DNA from: Bradyrhizobium sp. SZCCHNS1050
GTDB taxonomy: Bacteria; Pseudomonadota; Alphaproteobacteria; Rhizobiales; Xanthobacteraceae
DNA: 64,000 bases
Direction of reading: 5' to 3'
Assembly (NCBI RefSeq): GCF_032484785.1
Contig: NZ_JAUETR010000002.1
Location: 744,001-808,000 of the forward strand
In this document: positions 27,715-36,638 of the stretch, in pieces
How positions within the stretch are numbered: the stretch's first letter is position 1
How the letters are laid out: each line of letters opens with the position of its first letter
Position numbers and translations under genes: made by a program
The notes under the pieces: model-generated
What the model was told of the DNA's origin: nothing
What the model saw: only the letters and a program-made list of their open reading frames with translations
Database searches by the model: none

Positions 27715-28248
27715 GCGCGACGCACACTCATCACGCTCGGCTGCCTGGTGCTGGCGGGCCCTGCCCTCGCCCAATCCGTCGGCGAAAAGACCGGGGTGAA
27801 TTCGGCGCTCGGCACTGCGCCGAGCACCGAGGACTTCGTCAAGCAGGTCGCCATCAGCGACATGTTCGAACTGCAATCGAACCAGCTCGGCGAGCAGAAG
27901 GGCAACGCGCGGGAGAAGAGCTTCGCCGCGCAGATGGTCAAGGATCACACCAAGACTTCGACCGAGCTGAAGAGCATGGTCGAGCGCGGCAAGGTCAAGG
28001 TCCAACTGCCCGTCGTTCTCGACAGCGCGCATCAGAGCAAGCTCGACAAGCTGAAGGCAGCGAGCGGCAAGGACTTCAGCTCGGATTTCGACGACATGCA
28101 GATCAGCGCCCACAAGGACGCGGTGTCGCTGTTCGAGCGCTATGCGAAGGGCGGCGACAATCCGGCGCTGAAGGAATGGGCCGGCAAGACCCTGTCGGCC
28201 CTGCAGCATCATCTCGAAATGGCGCAGAACCTCGACAAGGGCAAGTGA
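27715..28248 (+). CDS. DUF4142 family exported protein, start codon not visible
   Basis: The mature protein is a helical ferritin-like DUF4142 domain: EDFVKQVAISDMFELQSNQLG, FAAQMVKDHTKTSTELKSM, DDMQISAHKDAVSLFERYAK and LPALQHHLEMA-like end. The signal peptide RRTLITLGCLVLAGPALA is encoded from 27718, but there is no ATG, GTG or TTG where it should start. A good ribosome site (GAGAGGA, 27701-27707) is followed by GCG CGA CGC. The first in-frame start is GTG 27748, which would remove most of the signal. Either the gene is inactivated, uses a rare start, or the base call is wrong. Confidence 0.8.
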   Translation, partial: ARRTLITLGCLVLAGPALAQSVGEKTGVNSALGTAPSTEDFVKQVAISDMFELQSNQLGEQKGNAREKSFAAQMVKDHTKTSTELKSMVERGKVKVQLPVVLDSAHQSKLDKLKAASGKDFSSDFDDMQISAHKDAVSLFERYAKGGDNPALKEWAGKTLSALQHHLEMAQNLDKGK

Positions 28249-28318
28249 ACGATCGATATGAGCGCCGGTCCGAGCTGGCCCTCATGATGTTCGGATGCTA
28301 TGCCGTGCAGTCCCGTCG

Positions 28319-28672
28319 TCAGGCGGCGCGGACGGAGGATTGCCGAGTTGATCGATGCTCGACTCGATCCGTACGCGATCGACCTCGATCCGGCCTTGCG
28401 GCGCGGTCGACCATCGCGCGCACGTCGGTGAGCTTTGCCTTGGCAGCGCTCAGTCCGTCGAAGATGGCTTGGCTGTCGGAGAGCGTCTCAACGGCCGCTT
28501 TCGCTTTGGCGAAGGCGGCGCCGGCCTGCTGCCCGGCCTTGTCGACGGACTTGATCGCTTCGGTTCTGCTCGCGTAGGCGCGATAGTGAGATACCAGCAC
28601 CTCGCCCCCGAGAACACAGGCAAGCGCCGTGACCGAGAGCATTGATGCCGCAAAGAGCTGACCGACTCGCAT
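28319..28672 (-). pseudogene. Truncated chemoreceptor or sensor N-terminus
   Basis: From the ATG at 28672 it encodes a membrane anchor (MRVGQLFAASMLSVTALACVLGGEVLV) then a short helical stretch ending ARAMVDRAARPDRGRSRTD... and a stop. The first 100 residues read like the start of a chemoreceptor sensor domain, but the HAMP and signalling parts are missing and the tail is low-quality. Best explained as a remnant; it could also be a real 117-aa membrane protein. Confidence 0.45.
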
Positions 28673-29065
28673 TGATGCATTTTCAGTTGCTTGTTTTGAT
28701 CAACCCAGAAGCCGGAACTAAGGGGGCCTTAACTACACAGGTTTCGCCGAGCGCCAGATCGTCGCGATCACGCATCGGGTCCCGTAATTTCACGGGCTTC
28801 GACGGTGATGCCGCATCAGATTTCATGAGAGTTGCACGACAGGGGCGCGAAGGACTGGTCGGACTCGCGCGATGTTGCCCAGCTCGGAGCATCGCTGAGG
28901 GCAGGAGCATCGCCAAGATGCCCCAGCAGTCCCCGGCTGCGGGCCGCACTTTGGTTCCGCGCGCAGGTGCAGAAAGATCAGCGGTCAACGCGGTAGCATG
29001 CTAACATAAGTTATTGAATTCGCACCGAATGGAACCCCAATAAACCAACTCGGGGGAACCACTCT
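28673..29065. other. Gene-free stretch upstream of the Crp/Fnr regulator
   Basis: No supported gene. The last 80 bp are AT-richer (ATGCTAACATAAGTTATTGAA) and probably hold the regulator's promoter. Confidence 0.45.
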
Positions 29066-29803
29066 TTGAGTCATCTGGTCCGCAAGCTCGAGAATTTCGT
29101 CCGCCTCTCTGCGGCCGACCGCCTGATGCTCAACCGCGCGGCGGCTCAACGGGTAAGGACCTTCGCGCCACGCACCGACATCGCGCGCGAAGGCGAGAAG
29201 CCCAAGGACGTGCATCTGATCCTGAACGGCTGGGCCTGCCGCTACAAGCAGCTCGAGGACGGCCGCCGCCAGATCGTCTCGTTCTTCCTGCCTGGCGATA
29301 TCTGCGATCTCAACATCTTCATCCTGCGCGAGATGGACCATTCGATCGGCACCATCACGCCGGTATCGATCGCCGACCTGCCGCGCGAGTTCTTCGACGA
29401 GATCAGCGCCGGCTATCCACGCATTGCGACGGCGTTCTGGTGGGAGACGCTGGTCAACGCCGCAATCCAGCGCGAATGGACCATGAATCTCGGGCAACGC
29501 ACCGCGTCCGAACGCATGGCTCACCTGTTGTGCGAACTGTTCTTCCGGCTGCGCCTGGCGGGCCTGGCCGACGACAGCAGTTGCAGCTTCCCTCTCACCC
29601 AGGCAGATCTCGCCGAGGCGACAGGCCTGTCGAAGGTCCACGTCAACCGCACGCTGCAGGAACTGCGCGCCAGCAACCTGATCGTGCTCAAGGGCAAGAT
29701 GCTGGTACTTCCGGACCTCGAGCGCCTGATGAGCGCCGGCCTGTTCAACGCGAATTACTTGCATTTGGACCGCGAAGGCCGTCAGCTCGACGCGAATGAG
29801 TGA
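29066..29803 (+). CDS. Crp/Fnr family transcriptional regulator
   Basis: A 245-aa protein with an N-terminal cyclic-nucleotide-binding-like domain (about 20-140: REGEKPKDVHLILNGWACRYK, FFLPGDICDLNIFIL) and a C-terminal helix-turn-helix (LTQADLAEATGLSKVHVNRTLQELR, residues about 175-200). It starts at TTG 29066 after GGGGGAA. No Fnr-type cysteine cluster is present. It is followed 64 bp later by a sensor kinase, so they may form a signalling unit. Confidence 0.92.
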   Translation: MSHLVRKLENFVRLSAADRLMLNRAAAQRVRTFAPRTDIAREGEKPKDVHLILNGWACRYKQLEDGRRQIVSFFLPGDICDLNIFILREMDHSIGTITPVSIADLPREFFDEISAGYPRIATAFWWETLVNAAIQREWTMNLGQRTASERMAHLLCELFFRLRLAGLADDSSCSFPLTQADLAEATGLSKVHVNRTLQELRASNLIVLKGKMLVLPDLERLMSAGLFNANYLHLDREGRQLDANE

Positions 29804-29867
29804 GAGGTTCGGAGCGCTGGCGCTTGCGCTATGCTGACCGTGTCGGCACTCTGCCGGGGAAACGGCG

Positions 29868-31934
29868 ATGGTCGAACAGCGCATGGTGGACGGACCCTTC
29901 GAGCAGGAGATCGTGCAGCGCCTCGGGCTGATGCCCAACCTGTTCAGGTCGGCGCCGTCGGCGCCTGAGGCGACCCGACAGCTCTGGCAGTTCGCCAAAT
30001 GCGCCTATCTCGACACCCCGCTTCCGGCCCTTTTCAAGGAGCGGCTCGCCGTCCATCTGTCGCGCCTCAACCGCTCGCCTTATTGTCTGACCCGGCATTT
30101 CGGATTTCTGGTCGGATTGGGCAAGCCCGCGGGTGACTCGACGTCCCGCCCGGAGACGATCGATCGGGCGCGTCACCTGCTCGCGCGGCCGCTCGCGGAT
30201 CCCGCGCGCGCCGCGGCGGCGCTCGACCGGCTTGAACTCATCCAACCCCCGCTCGACATCCCGGAGCCGGGCAGCGATGGTGAGGCGGACCTGTTCGAGG
30301 CCGCGTCGGTCCTGTTCATGCAGCGTGCTGATTCCGACCGCTCGCGGCGCGCAATCCGACATGCCTTCGGCAACACCAGGTTCGATCTGCTGGCGGCCTT
30401 CCTCGCCTATCTGCGCACAGCCCATTTCTGGGCCGATGTACACCTGCTTGCGATCGATTCGGACGTGCTTGCCCTCGCACAGACCGATCCCGAGCTTGCC
30501 GTCTGCCTCGGGTGCAGCGAGCTGCCGGAGGCAGGGCCGTCCGCACGGCAGCCGCATTCGAACGGCGGCGATGCCGGCGATCATCGGCTGCGCCGCCTCC
30601 TCGAGATCGATTCGGTCGGGGTGCTGTTCTTCGATCATGCAGCCGGCACCCTGATCGACGCCAACGAGGCCTTCTTGGCGATGACAGGCTATTCGCGCCA
30701 GGACATCGACAGCGGCGAGCTGACCTGGAAGAGCCTGACACCCCCGGAATGGATGCGCACATCGAGCGACCAGATCGAGCTGCTGCGGCAGACCGGCCGG
30801 ATCGGTCCCTATGAGAAGCAGTATTTTCGCAAGGACGGGGAACGCGCCTGGATGATGTTCGCCGGCCGTGACCTCGGCGACGGCACCCTGGTCGGGCTCG
30901 CGATGAACATCGACGACCGCAAGCGCACCGAGGCCGCGCTGCGCGACAGCGAGGCGCGCTTCCGCCAGTTCGGCGAAGCATCCTCCGACGTCGTGTGGAT
31001 CCGCGATGCCGAGACCCTGCGCTGGGAATATCTCAGCCCCGCATTCGAGACGATCTATGGCGTCCCGCGCAGCGCTGTGCTCCGCGGCGACCATCTGGCA
31101 TCGTGGACCGAGCTCATGCTGCCGGAGGACCGGCCCCGCGCCATCGAGAGCCTAGAGCGCGCCCGGCGTGGCCAGCGCGACAGCCTGGATGTCCGTATCG
31201 TCAGCCAGCCGGACGACGTTACGCGCTGGCTGCGCATCCGTAGTTTTCCCATGGTCGACGAGTTGGGACGGGTGCAGCGCATCGGCGGCATCACCCAAGA
31301 CATCACGGCGCTGGTCTCGGCCTCCGAGCACCAGAAGCTGCTGCTCGCCGAGCTGCAGCACCGCGTCCGCAACATGCTCGCCGTGATCCGCTCGATCATC
31401 CGCCGCACGGGCGACTCGAGCGACAGTGTCGAGGATTTCGCCAGTCACCTCGAAGGCCGCATCACAGCGCTGTCGCGCATCCAGGCGGTCGTCACGCGCG
31501 ATCCCCTCGCCGGTTTCGATCTGGCCGAACTGATCGCCGATGAGCTGCGCGCCGGCGCCGCGCGCGAGGACAGGCAATTCTCGCTGTCGGGCCCCCAGGT
31601 GCGGCTGAAGCCGAAGGCGGCCGAGAGCATCGGGCTTGCCATGCACGAGCTCGCGACCAATGCACTGAAATACGGTGCGCTGACAGTGCCGCGGGGCTTC
31701 ATCAGGATCGAATGGCGGCTCGATGAGCGCGACGCGGCCGACTGGCTGGTCATCGACTGGACCGAGACCGGCATGTCCGGCCGTCCGCTGGGTGCGCAGC
31801 GCCAGGGTTTTGGAACCGTGCTGCTGGAACAGATGCTGCCGTACGAGGTCGGTGCCCGCGTCATCCGGCGCTTCGAGCCGAGCGGCCTCTGCTGCGAGAT
31901 CCGGGTGCCCACGGGCGACATTCTCAAGCGTTGA
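29868..31934 (+). CDS. HWE-family sensor histidine kinase with AhpD-like N-terminus and two PAS domains
   Basis: A 688-aa predicted cytoplasmic kinase. Residues about 1-100 resemble the alkylhydroperoxidase/carboxymuconolactone decarboxylase fold (LFKERLAVHLSRLNRSPYCLTRHFGFLVGLG, with Cys73 and His77). Two PAS domains follow (about 245-355 and 365-485, with YSRQDIDSGELTWKSLTPPEW and IRDAETLRWEYLSPAFETIYGV). The HWE kinase core has the H-box LLAELQHRVRNMLAVI (His498) and ATPase motifs LAMHELATNALKYGAL and FGTVLLEQM. No membrane segment, so it senses an internal signal, perhaps redox. No cognate response regulator is adjacent. Confidence 0.9.
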   Translation: MVEQRMVDGPFEQEIVQRLGLMPNLFRSAPSAPEATRQLWQFAKCAYLDTPLPALFKERLAVHLSRLNRSPYCLTRHFGFLVGLGKPAGDSTSRPETIDRARHLLARPLADPARAAAALDRLELIQPPLDIPEPGSDGEADLFEAASVLFMQRADSDRSRRAIRHAFGNTRFDLLAAFLAYLRTAHFWADVHLLAIDSDVLALAQTDPELAVCLGCSELPEAGPSARQPHSNGGDAGDHRLRRLLEIDSVGVLFFDHAAGTLIDANEAFLAMTGYSRQDIDSGELTWKSLTPPEWMRTSSDQIELLRQTGRIGPYEKQYFRKDGERAWMMFAGRDLGDGTLVGLAMNIDDRKRTEAALRDSEARFRQFGEASSDVVWIRDAETLRWEYLSPAFETIYGVPRSAVLRGDHLASWTELMLPEDRPRAIESLERARRGQRDSLDVRIVSQPDDVTRWLRIRSFPMVDELGRVQRIGGITQDITALVSASEHQKLLLAELQHRVRNMLAVIRSIIRRTGDSSDSVEDFASHLEGRITALSRIQAVVTRDPLAGFDLAELIADELRAGAAREDRQFSLSGPQVRLKPKAAESIGLAMHELATNALKYGALTVPRGFIRIEWRLDERDAADWLVIDWTETGMSGRPLGAQRQGFGTVLLEQMLPYEVGARVIRRFEPSGLCCEIRVPTGDILKR

Positions 31935-32455
31935 CGGGCCGATCGACGCTTCATTTCGCGGCACCGGTCGGTAACAATGGCCAGGATCTCGCCGGCACGG
32001 CGAAACGCCGTCGGCATAGCCTTCGCGGTGCATTCGGGGTATGCTCCGCCTGCGGCCAGAGGTGGAGGTCGCATGGGTCGCGCAACCGCCATGTCTTCGC
32101 CTTGGTTGGGGCGGATATGACCAAGTGTCGATGAGAATGGGAATCAGCAGAGCGTCGGCGCGACGGAACGATGATGGGACGTTCCCGAGTATGCGGCTCT
32201 GGCCAAGATGGATCACCGTGAACATGCAGATGCGTGGGCACGAGGGACAACCGGTATCCAGGTTCTGTGCTGATGCGGCCGGAGAGGCCGAGCGTTTCGT
32301 GGCGCAGTCGTCATCCGACGTTGGTGTCACGAAGCGTCAGTACGATGCAGCGTGAGTACGCGAAGCGTGGGTGCACGAGGCGTTGGTAGGACGACGCATC
32401 GGAACAGAGCCGAGCGCCGCCTGCGAGGCGGACGACAACGGAGGACGGAGCGTCA
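31935..32455. other. Gene-free stretch of about 520 bp
   Basis: Open frames here show no family or codon support. The right end contains an imperfect tandem repeat, listed separately. Confidence 0.45.
32318..32393. repeat. Imperfect 14-17 bp tandem repeat
   Basis: Five degenerate units run head to tail: ACGTTGGTGTCACG, then (overlapping slightly) CGAAGCGTCAGTACG, ATGCAGCGTGAGTACG, CGAAGCGTGGGTGCACG and AGGCGTTGGTAGGACG. The shared core is GCGT-N-(G/A)GT-(A/G)-(C/G)-ACG. It sits about 60 bp before the next gene. Confidence 0.45.
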
Positions 32456-33337
32456 ATGCTTGCAACGACGACCAAGGACGGCGATCAGCAGCCTCATGCC
32501 GTGATCGATCCCGAGATCGTGCTGGCGGCCCGCGCCGATCGCACTGCCGCCGAAACGGACAGGCGCAGCTCGCAACGGCCACCGGACGTGCCCTCGCCGA
32601 AGATCGACCCTGACTACAGGACGCAGGCGACCAGCGACTTCGCGGTCACCGGAGAGCGCAGCACGTTCGCCACCTGGGCCGTGCGCACCATTCTGGCGGT
32701 GCTGTTCGCGGTCGGCAGCGCCGTCGCCGCAGCCGCCTGGCAGAGCTATGGAGACCAGGCCCAGGAGATGATCGCGCATTGGATGCCGCGGATCTCGCTG
32801 GCATCGAACGCCGACAAGGATGCCGCGGCACAGCCAGCCGCGACCGCGCCCCAGCAGGCGGCCGCAGAAGCGCCGGCCGAGGCGCAGGAGCACGCAACGA
32901 GCGCGGTTGGCGCGACCTCGCAGGAGCAGGCGCAGTTGCTGCAATCGATGGCCCACGACCTCGCTGCCTTGAGCCAGCAGATCGGCGAGCTGAAGACGAG
33001 CCTCGCACAGCTGAAGGCCGGGCAGGAGCAGATGGTCCGCGACATGGCGCGGGTCGCCGAGGCCAAGTCCAGCGACAGGCCCGCCGAGCGGACCGCGGAA
33101 GCACGGTCGTTCGATCCGCGCGCCATCGAGCAGACGATCCGGCCGCGCCCGGCCGCGCGCCCTGCAACGGCGGCCGTGACCCCGGCACAGCCTGGTGCGG
33201 CAGCACCGCACCGGCCGCGCATGCCGCCGCCGGCCGCAGCCAGCATGGCCCCTCCGCCGCCGGCCCCGATGCCGCTGCCGTCGGCGCCGGTCGATCCGGA
33301 TCAGCCCGTGGTGCGCCCGCCAATGCCGGTGCGCTGA
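32456..33337 (+). CDS. Single-pass membrane protein with Pro-rich tail (hypothetical)
   Basis: A 293-aa protein: a polar, charged N-terminus of about 70 residues, one membrane segment (about 73-95, WAVRTILAVLFAVGSAVAAAAW), an Ala-rich stretch, a likely coiled coil (LLQSMAHDLAALSQQIGELKTSLAQLKAGQEQMVRDMARV), and a Pro/Ala-rich tail. Proteins of this layout are common in Bradyrhizobium and lack a known role. Confidence 0.7.
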   Translation: MLATTTKDGDQQPHAVIDPEIVLAARADRTAAETDRRSSQRPPDVPSPKIDPDYRTQATSDFAVTGERSTFATWAVRTILAVLFAVGSAVAAAAWQSYGDQAQEMIAHWMPRISLASNADKDAAAQPAATAPQQAAAEAPAEAQEHATSAVGATSQEQAQLLQSMAHDLAALSQQIGELKTSLAQLKAGQEQMVRDMARVAEAKSSDRPAERTAEARSFDPRAIEQTIRPRPAARPATAAVTPAQPGAAAPHRPRMPPPAAASMAPPPPAPMPLPSAPVDPDQPVVRPPMPVR

Positions 33338-33470
33338 AGGATCCGCACAGGCGCCCGCGCTGGTCCGCGCCGATCGGCGCAGCGGTGATCGATGTCGTCG
33401 ATCCACTTGTGGCGACGCGGCTTTCCGAGCTAAGGAACTGCGCCTGACAATGCGCATCCCCGAGGGGTTC

Positions 33471-33677
33471 ATGAGCCTGACCGATCCGACCGTCCTGTCC
33501 GCCTCCGACCTCGCAGACCGCATCGCGATCCTGCGCGACAACATCCGCCAGATCACCGAGCAGGCCGCCTCGCAGTCGGGTGCCGCGGACGAGGAGCGCA
33601 ACGCCGACCGCCTCGCGCAGCAGAGCGAGGAGCTCGACGTTCTGCTCAAGGAGCAGGAGCGGCGGCTGAACAAGTAG
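33471..33677 (+). CDS. Small coiled-coil hypothetical protein
   Basis: A 68-aa helical protein: MSLTDPTVLSASDLADRIAILRDNIRQ then EERNADRLAQQSEELDVLLKEQERRLNK. The start is ambiguous between ATG 33471 and ATG 33450 (MRIPEGFMSL); similar short proteins begin near the former. No function known. Confidence 0.6.
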   Translation: MSLTDPTVLSASDLADRIAILRDNIRQITEQAASQSGAADEERNADRLAQQSEELDVLLKEQERRLNK

Positions 33678-33783
33678 CCGGCGACCCCTTCGATCAATTC
33701 GCGCGTGCTGCACTGCGCTCGTTGTTGCCCGCGCTTCGCCCACAGGCTAGCCTCGCCGAAAACAAGCGGGAGGTAGCCAGAGA

Positions 33784-34191
33784 ATGCGAAACGGTCTGCT
33801 TTACACGTCAACCCTTGCGGCATTGACCATTGCGGCATTGCTGGCGGCCCTGACACCGGGCAGCGCCGAGCCACGCCACATGTATACGACCATGGTGCTG
33901 GAGGCGTTCGCCACCAAGGTCGAATGTCCCGGCGTCGATGTCGTCTATCAGGATCTGGTCCAGAAGGCGCAGGACATGAAGATGCCTGACGGCACGACCG
34001 AGAAGGTGCGCAAGGCGATCGCCTATATGCACACCGGCGGCAAGATGGGCGAGAAGCAGGACGACGAGCTGATGGCGGAGGTCGCCGTCGCCACGCAGGC
34101 CATCGACATGGATCAGCGCCGCCTCGGCATGACGAACTGGTGCGAGGAGCAGAAGAAGACGCTGGCCGGCTTCATCCGTCCCAAGGGCTGA
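33784..34191 (+). CDS. Exported hypothetical protein
   Basis: A 135-aa protein with a signal peptide 1-28 (ending PGSA-EP) and a helical mature domain with two cysteines (CPGVDV and NWCEEQKK), possibly a disulfide. GGGAGG precedes the ATG. No family recognised. Confidence 0.7.
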   Translation: MRNGLLYTSTLAALTIAALLAALTPGSAEPRHMYTTMVLEAFATKVECPGVDVVYQDLVQKAQDMKMPDGTTEKVRKAIAYMHTGGKMGEKQDDELMAEVAVATQAIDMDQRRLGMTNWCEEQKKTLAGFIRPKG

Positions 34192-34386
34192 CCCCGGAGC
34201 GGCCGCGAGGCTGGCGGAAAGACCTCGCGGCGCGTTGCCGGCAATGGCCGAATGACGCGCCGGTCGTCGACCAGCGCACCGCCATAGCGGGCACCAGCAC
34301 AGCCCTGCGGCGGGCAGGAACCCGGATGACCGCTGCCGCTTGGCCTTGCAGCTGCTACGCAGCAGACATCCAGCCCGGAGCGAGCC

Positions 34387-35061
34387 ATGCGCATCGAAAC
34401 CGCCTTCCTGTTCGACCTCGACGGCACGCTGGTCGACAGCGTCTACCAGCATGTGCTCGCCTGGAAGACGGCGCTGGATGCCGAGAACATCGAGCTCTCG
34501 GTCTGGCGCATCCACCGCAAGATCGGCATGAGCGGCGGCCTGTTCACCAACCAGCTGCTGCGCGAGACGGGTTTTGCCATCGAGCCCGATCGGATCGAGC
34601 GGCTGCGGAAAGCGCATGCCGCGGCCTATCAGAAGCTCGGAGACCAGGTCCGGCCCCTGCCCGGCGCCCGCGAGCTGCTCGGTTTCTTGACCGATGCCGG
34701 CATCCCCTGGGCGATCGCGACCAGCGGGAGAATGGAAACGGCGGCCGTCAATCTCGCCGCGCTCGGCGTCGATCCCAAGACCAACGCTGTCGTGACACGC
34801 GACGAGGTCCGCTACGCCAAGCCTGATCCCGACCTGTTTCTCGCGGCCGCCGCCCGCCTCGACGCGCCGATCGAGCGCGCGGTCGTGATCGGCGACAGCA
34901 TCTGGGACATGCTTGCCGCAACCCGCTGCCGGGCGCTCGGCGTCGGCCTGTTGAGTGGTGGCTATGGCTCGGAGGAATTGCGCCAGTCTGGCGCCATCCG
35001 CGTCTACGAGGACCCGGCCGACCTGCTCGACCACATCGACGAGGTCGGCGGCCGGCGTTGA
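34387..35061 (+). CDS. HAD-superfamily hydrolase (phosphoglycolate-phosphatase-like)
   Basis: A 224-aa protein. Motif I FLFDLDGTLVDS (Asp10, Asp12), motif II IATSGR, motif III lysine in AKPDPDLF, and motif IV VVIGDSIWDMLAA are all present, with a helical cap between motifs I and II. It probably removes phosphate from a small sugar phosphate or glycolate phosphate; the substrate cannot be read. It converges with the HD-domain gene. Confidence 0.93.
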   Translation: MRIETAFLFDLDGTLVDSVYQHVLAWKTALDAENIELSVWRIHRKIGMSGGLFTNQLLRETGFAIEPDRIERLRKAHAAAYQKLGDQVRPLPGARELLGFLTDAGIPWAIATSGRMETAAVNLAALGVDPKTNAVVTRDEVRYAKPDPDLFLAAAARLDAPIERAVVIGDSIWDMLAATRCRALGVGLLSGGYGSEELRQSGAIRVYEDPADLLDHIDEVGGRR

Positions 35062-35071
35062 CTCCAGCCAG

Positions 35072-35908
35072 TCAGCTCTGCGGGCCCGACAGCGAGATGT
35101 CGCGTTCGGCGCGGAACACGTTGGCATAGAGGTTGGCGATCCACTGGCGCCCCGTCGATGTCATGTTGAGATAGCGGATCTCGGTCTGGATGTGCGGGGC
35201 GACGCTGTTCCAATAAAACTGCGGATAACGATTGACGATGTCGGCCGGTGACTCATAGCCGAGCTGCCGGTTGATGCCGACCTCCTCGAACTCGTGATAC
35301 AGCGCGTTGGCCTTGCGGATGTAGTTGGGGTCGCCGAGCTGTCCGATCAGGTCGGCGGCGCGCACGATCGACTGCTCCTCGTCGAACTGCTGGCCGGCGA
35401 GCGGCGGAAAGCGCGTGCCCTCGATGGCGCGAGCGATGCGGTCCTTGTCCAGCGGCGCCATGCCTTCGATGCGGTTGATCACGTACAGCTTCGAGCGGTC
35501 GACGTGATACGGCATCAGGCTGGCATCGGAGGAGCCGCGCGGCAGGCAGATCTTGCGGCCGCCGCGATCGACGACGAAGCCATTGACATCGTCTTCCCTG
35601 AACAAGCCGCGGACATAGCCGATGTCGTGAAGCAGGCAGGCCAGGATGACGTGGACGTAGTCGTCCGCCGTCATGTGGCTGTGCAGCGCACGGCCGCGCA
35701 GGATCTCGTGGCCGGCCAACGTCACCAGCAAGGTGTGCTCGACGTTGTGATACAGCGCATCGCTGTTGCCGATGCATTCCAGCGCAATGCGCGCAGCTGC
35801 CGGAAGCATCTCCGTCAACTGGGTATGAGACGATCCGAAACGGCGTCGCATATAGGAGCTGAGGAAACGCTCCAACGCCGCTGCCGCGAGCTCCGGTAAG
35901 GTCATCAT
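35072..35908 (-). CDS. HD-domain metal-dependent phosphohydrolase
   Basis: A 278-aa protein with the HD signature: YHNVEHTLLVTLAG (first His) and VILACLLHDIGYVRG (His-Asp pair), then further His/Asp in MPYHVDRSKLYVIN and EEQSIVRAADLIGQLGDPNY. Such proteins hydrolyse phosphomonoesters or cyclic nucleotides; a signalling-nucleotide substrate is possible but unproven. Confidence 0.88.
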   Translation of the reverse strand: MMTLPELAAAALERFLSSYMRRRFGSSHTQLTEMLPAAARIALECIGNSDALYHNVEHTLLVTLAGHEILRGRALHSHMTADDYVHVILACLLHDIGYVRGLFREDDVNGFVVDRGGRKICLPRGSSDASLMPYHVDRSKLYVINRIEGMAPLDKDRIARAIEGTRFPPLAGQQFDEEQSIVRAADLIGQLGDPNYIRKANALYHEFEEVGINRQLGYESPADIVNRYPQFYWNSVAPHIQTEIRYLNMTSTGRQWIANLYANVFRAERDISLSGPQS

Positions 35909-36248
35909 CGCCGCTGCCCCGCCTCAGACAGCCCAAACACAACGTCAAAAGACATAACGCCCGAAAACACAATCACGATAACGCGGCTCGTGGCACGACT
36001 GAGACGTCACGATGATCCGGCTCGGGACGGCCAGCTTCGCACGGACACGCGCGAGATCGGCCTCCCGGGGGCGTCGAGCACCTTGGCCGACGACCATAGC
36101 CCAGGTCGAGGATATCGGCCACACCCGGACGAGCACACACCGGAAAACTGCGGGTCGAGCGGCTGTACCTGAGCAGCTCAAATTCGATCGCCGCGGCCCG
36201 TTCACCTCACGTGACGAGAGAGGCGGAGCGCGACGTGCAGCGCGATCG
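35909..36248. other. Gene-free stretch
   Basis: No supported gene, repeat or RNA feature. A 135-codon minus-strand open frame across it lacks family support. Confidence 0.45.
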
Positions 36249-36638
36249 CTAACGTCCCCGCACCGGCAGCGGCGGCCGCGGCGGTCGTGTCTCACCACGA
36301 TGGGCCGGGCGCCGCGAAGGGGGACGGCGGGCCGGTGCGGCTGCCGGCGCATCGACCGACTGCAGATAGGTGCTCAAGGCCGACGCGGCGTCGTCGCTGC
36401 TGGTGTAGTGCTTCTGCAGGAACAGATAGAGCGTCAGGCGAAAGCGCCCCTTGGCGAGCCCACGTGCCGAGCGATGACAGGTGGCGCAGCTGTCCGCAAA
36501 CAGCCGCGCACCGGATTTGCCGGCATCGAGATTTTCCGCCCGTGCACCGCTGATGACAATCAGCAGCAGCACGGCCGATCCAACAAGCCTCAGCCGCGCT
36601 CCGGCGCGCCTGCGCGCGTGGACGCGCTCAGGCGACAT
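36249..36638 (-). CDS. Small c-type cytochrome-like protein
   Basis: A 129-aa protein. MSPERVHARRRAGARLRLVGSAVLLLIVISGARA is a signal or anchor region, then the haem motif CATCH in GARLFADSCATCHRSARGLAKG. The chain continues with LYLFLQKHYTSSDDAASALSTYL and a Pro/Arg-rich tail. The ATG at 36638 overlaps the end of the upstream gene by 11 bases, showing coupled expression. One haem is expected; a methionine axial ligand is not evident. Confidence 0.8.
   Translation of the reverse strand: MSPERVHARRRAGARLRLVGSAVLLLIVISGARAENLDAGKSGARLFADSCATCHRSARGLAKGRFRLTLYLFLQKHYTSSDDAASALSTYLQSVDAPAAAPARRPPSRRPAHRGETRPPRPPLPVRGR

Noticed and set aside
28985..29998. 337-codon minus-strand open frame
   Set aside because: Antisense of the Crp/Fnr regulator.
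29829..31094. 421-codon minus-strand open frame
   Set aside because: Antisense of the HWE kinase.
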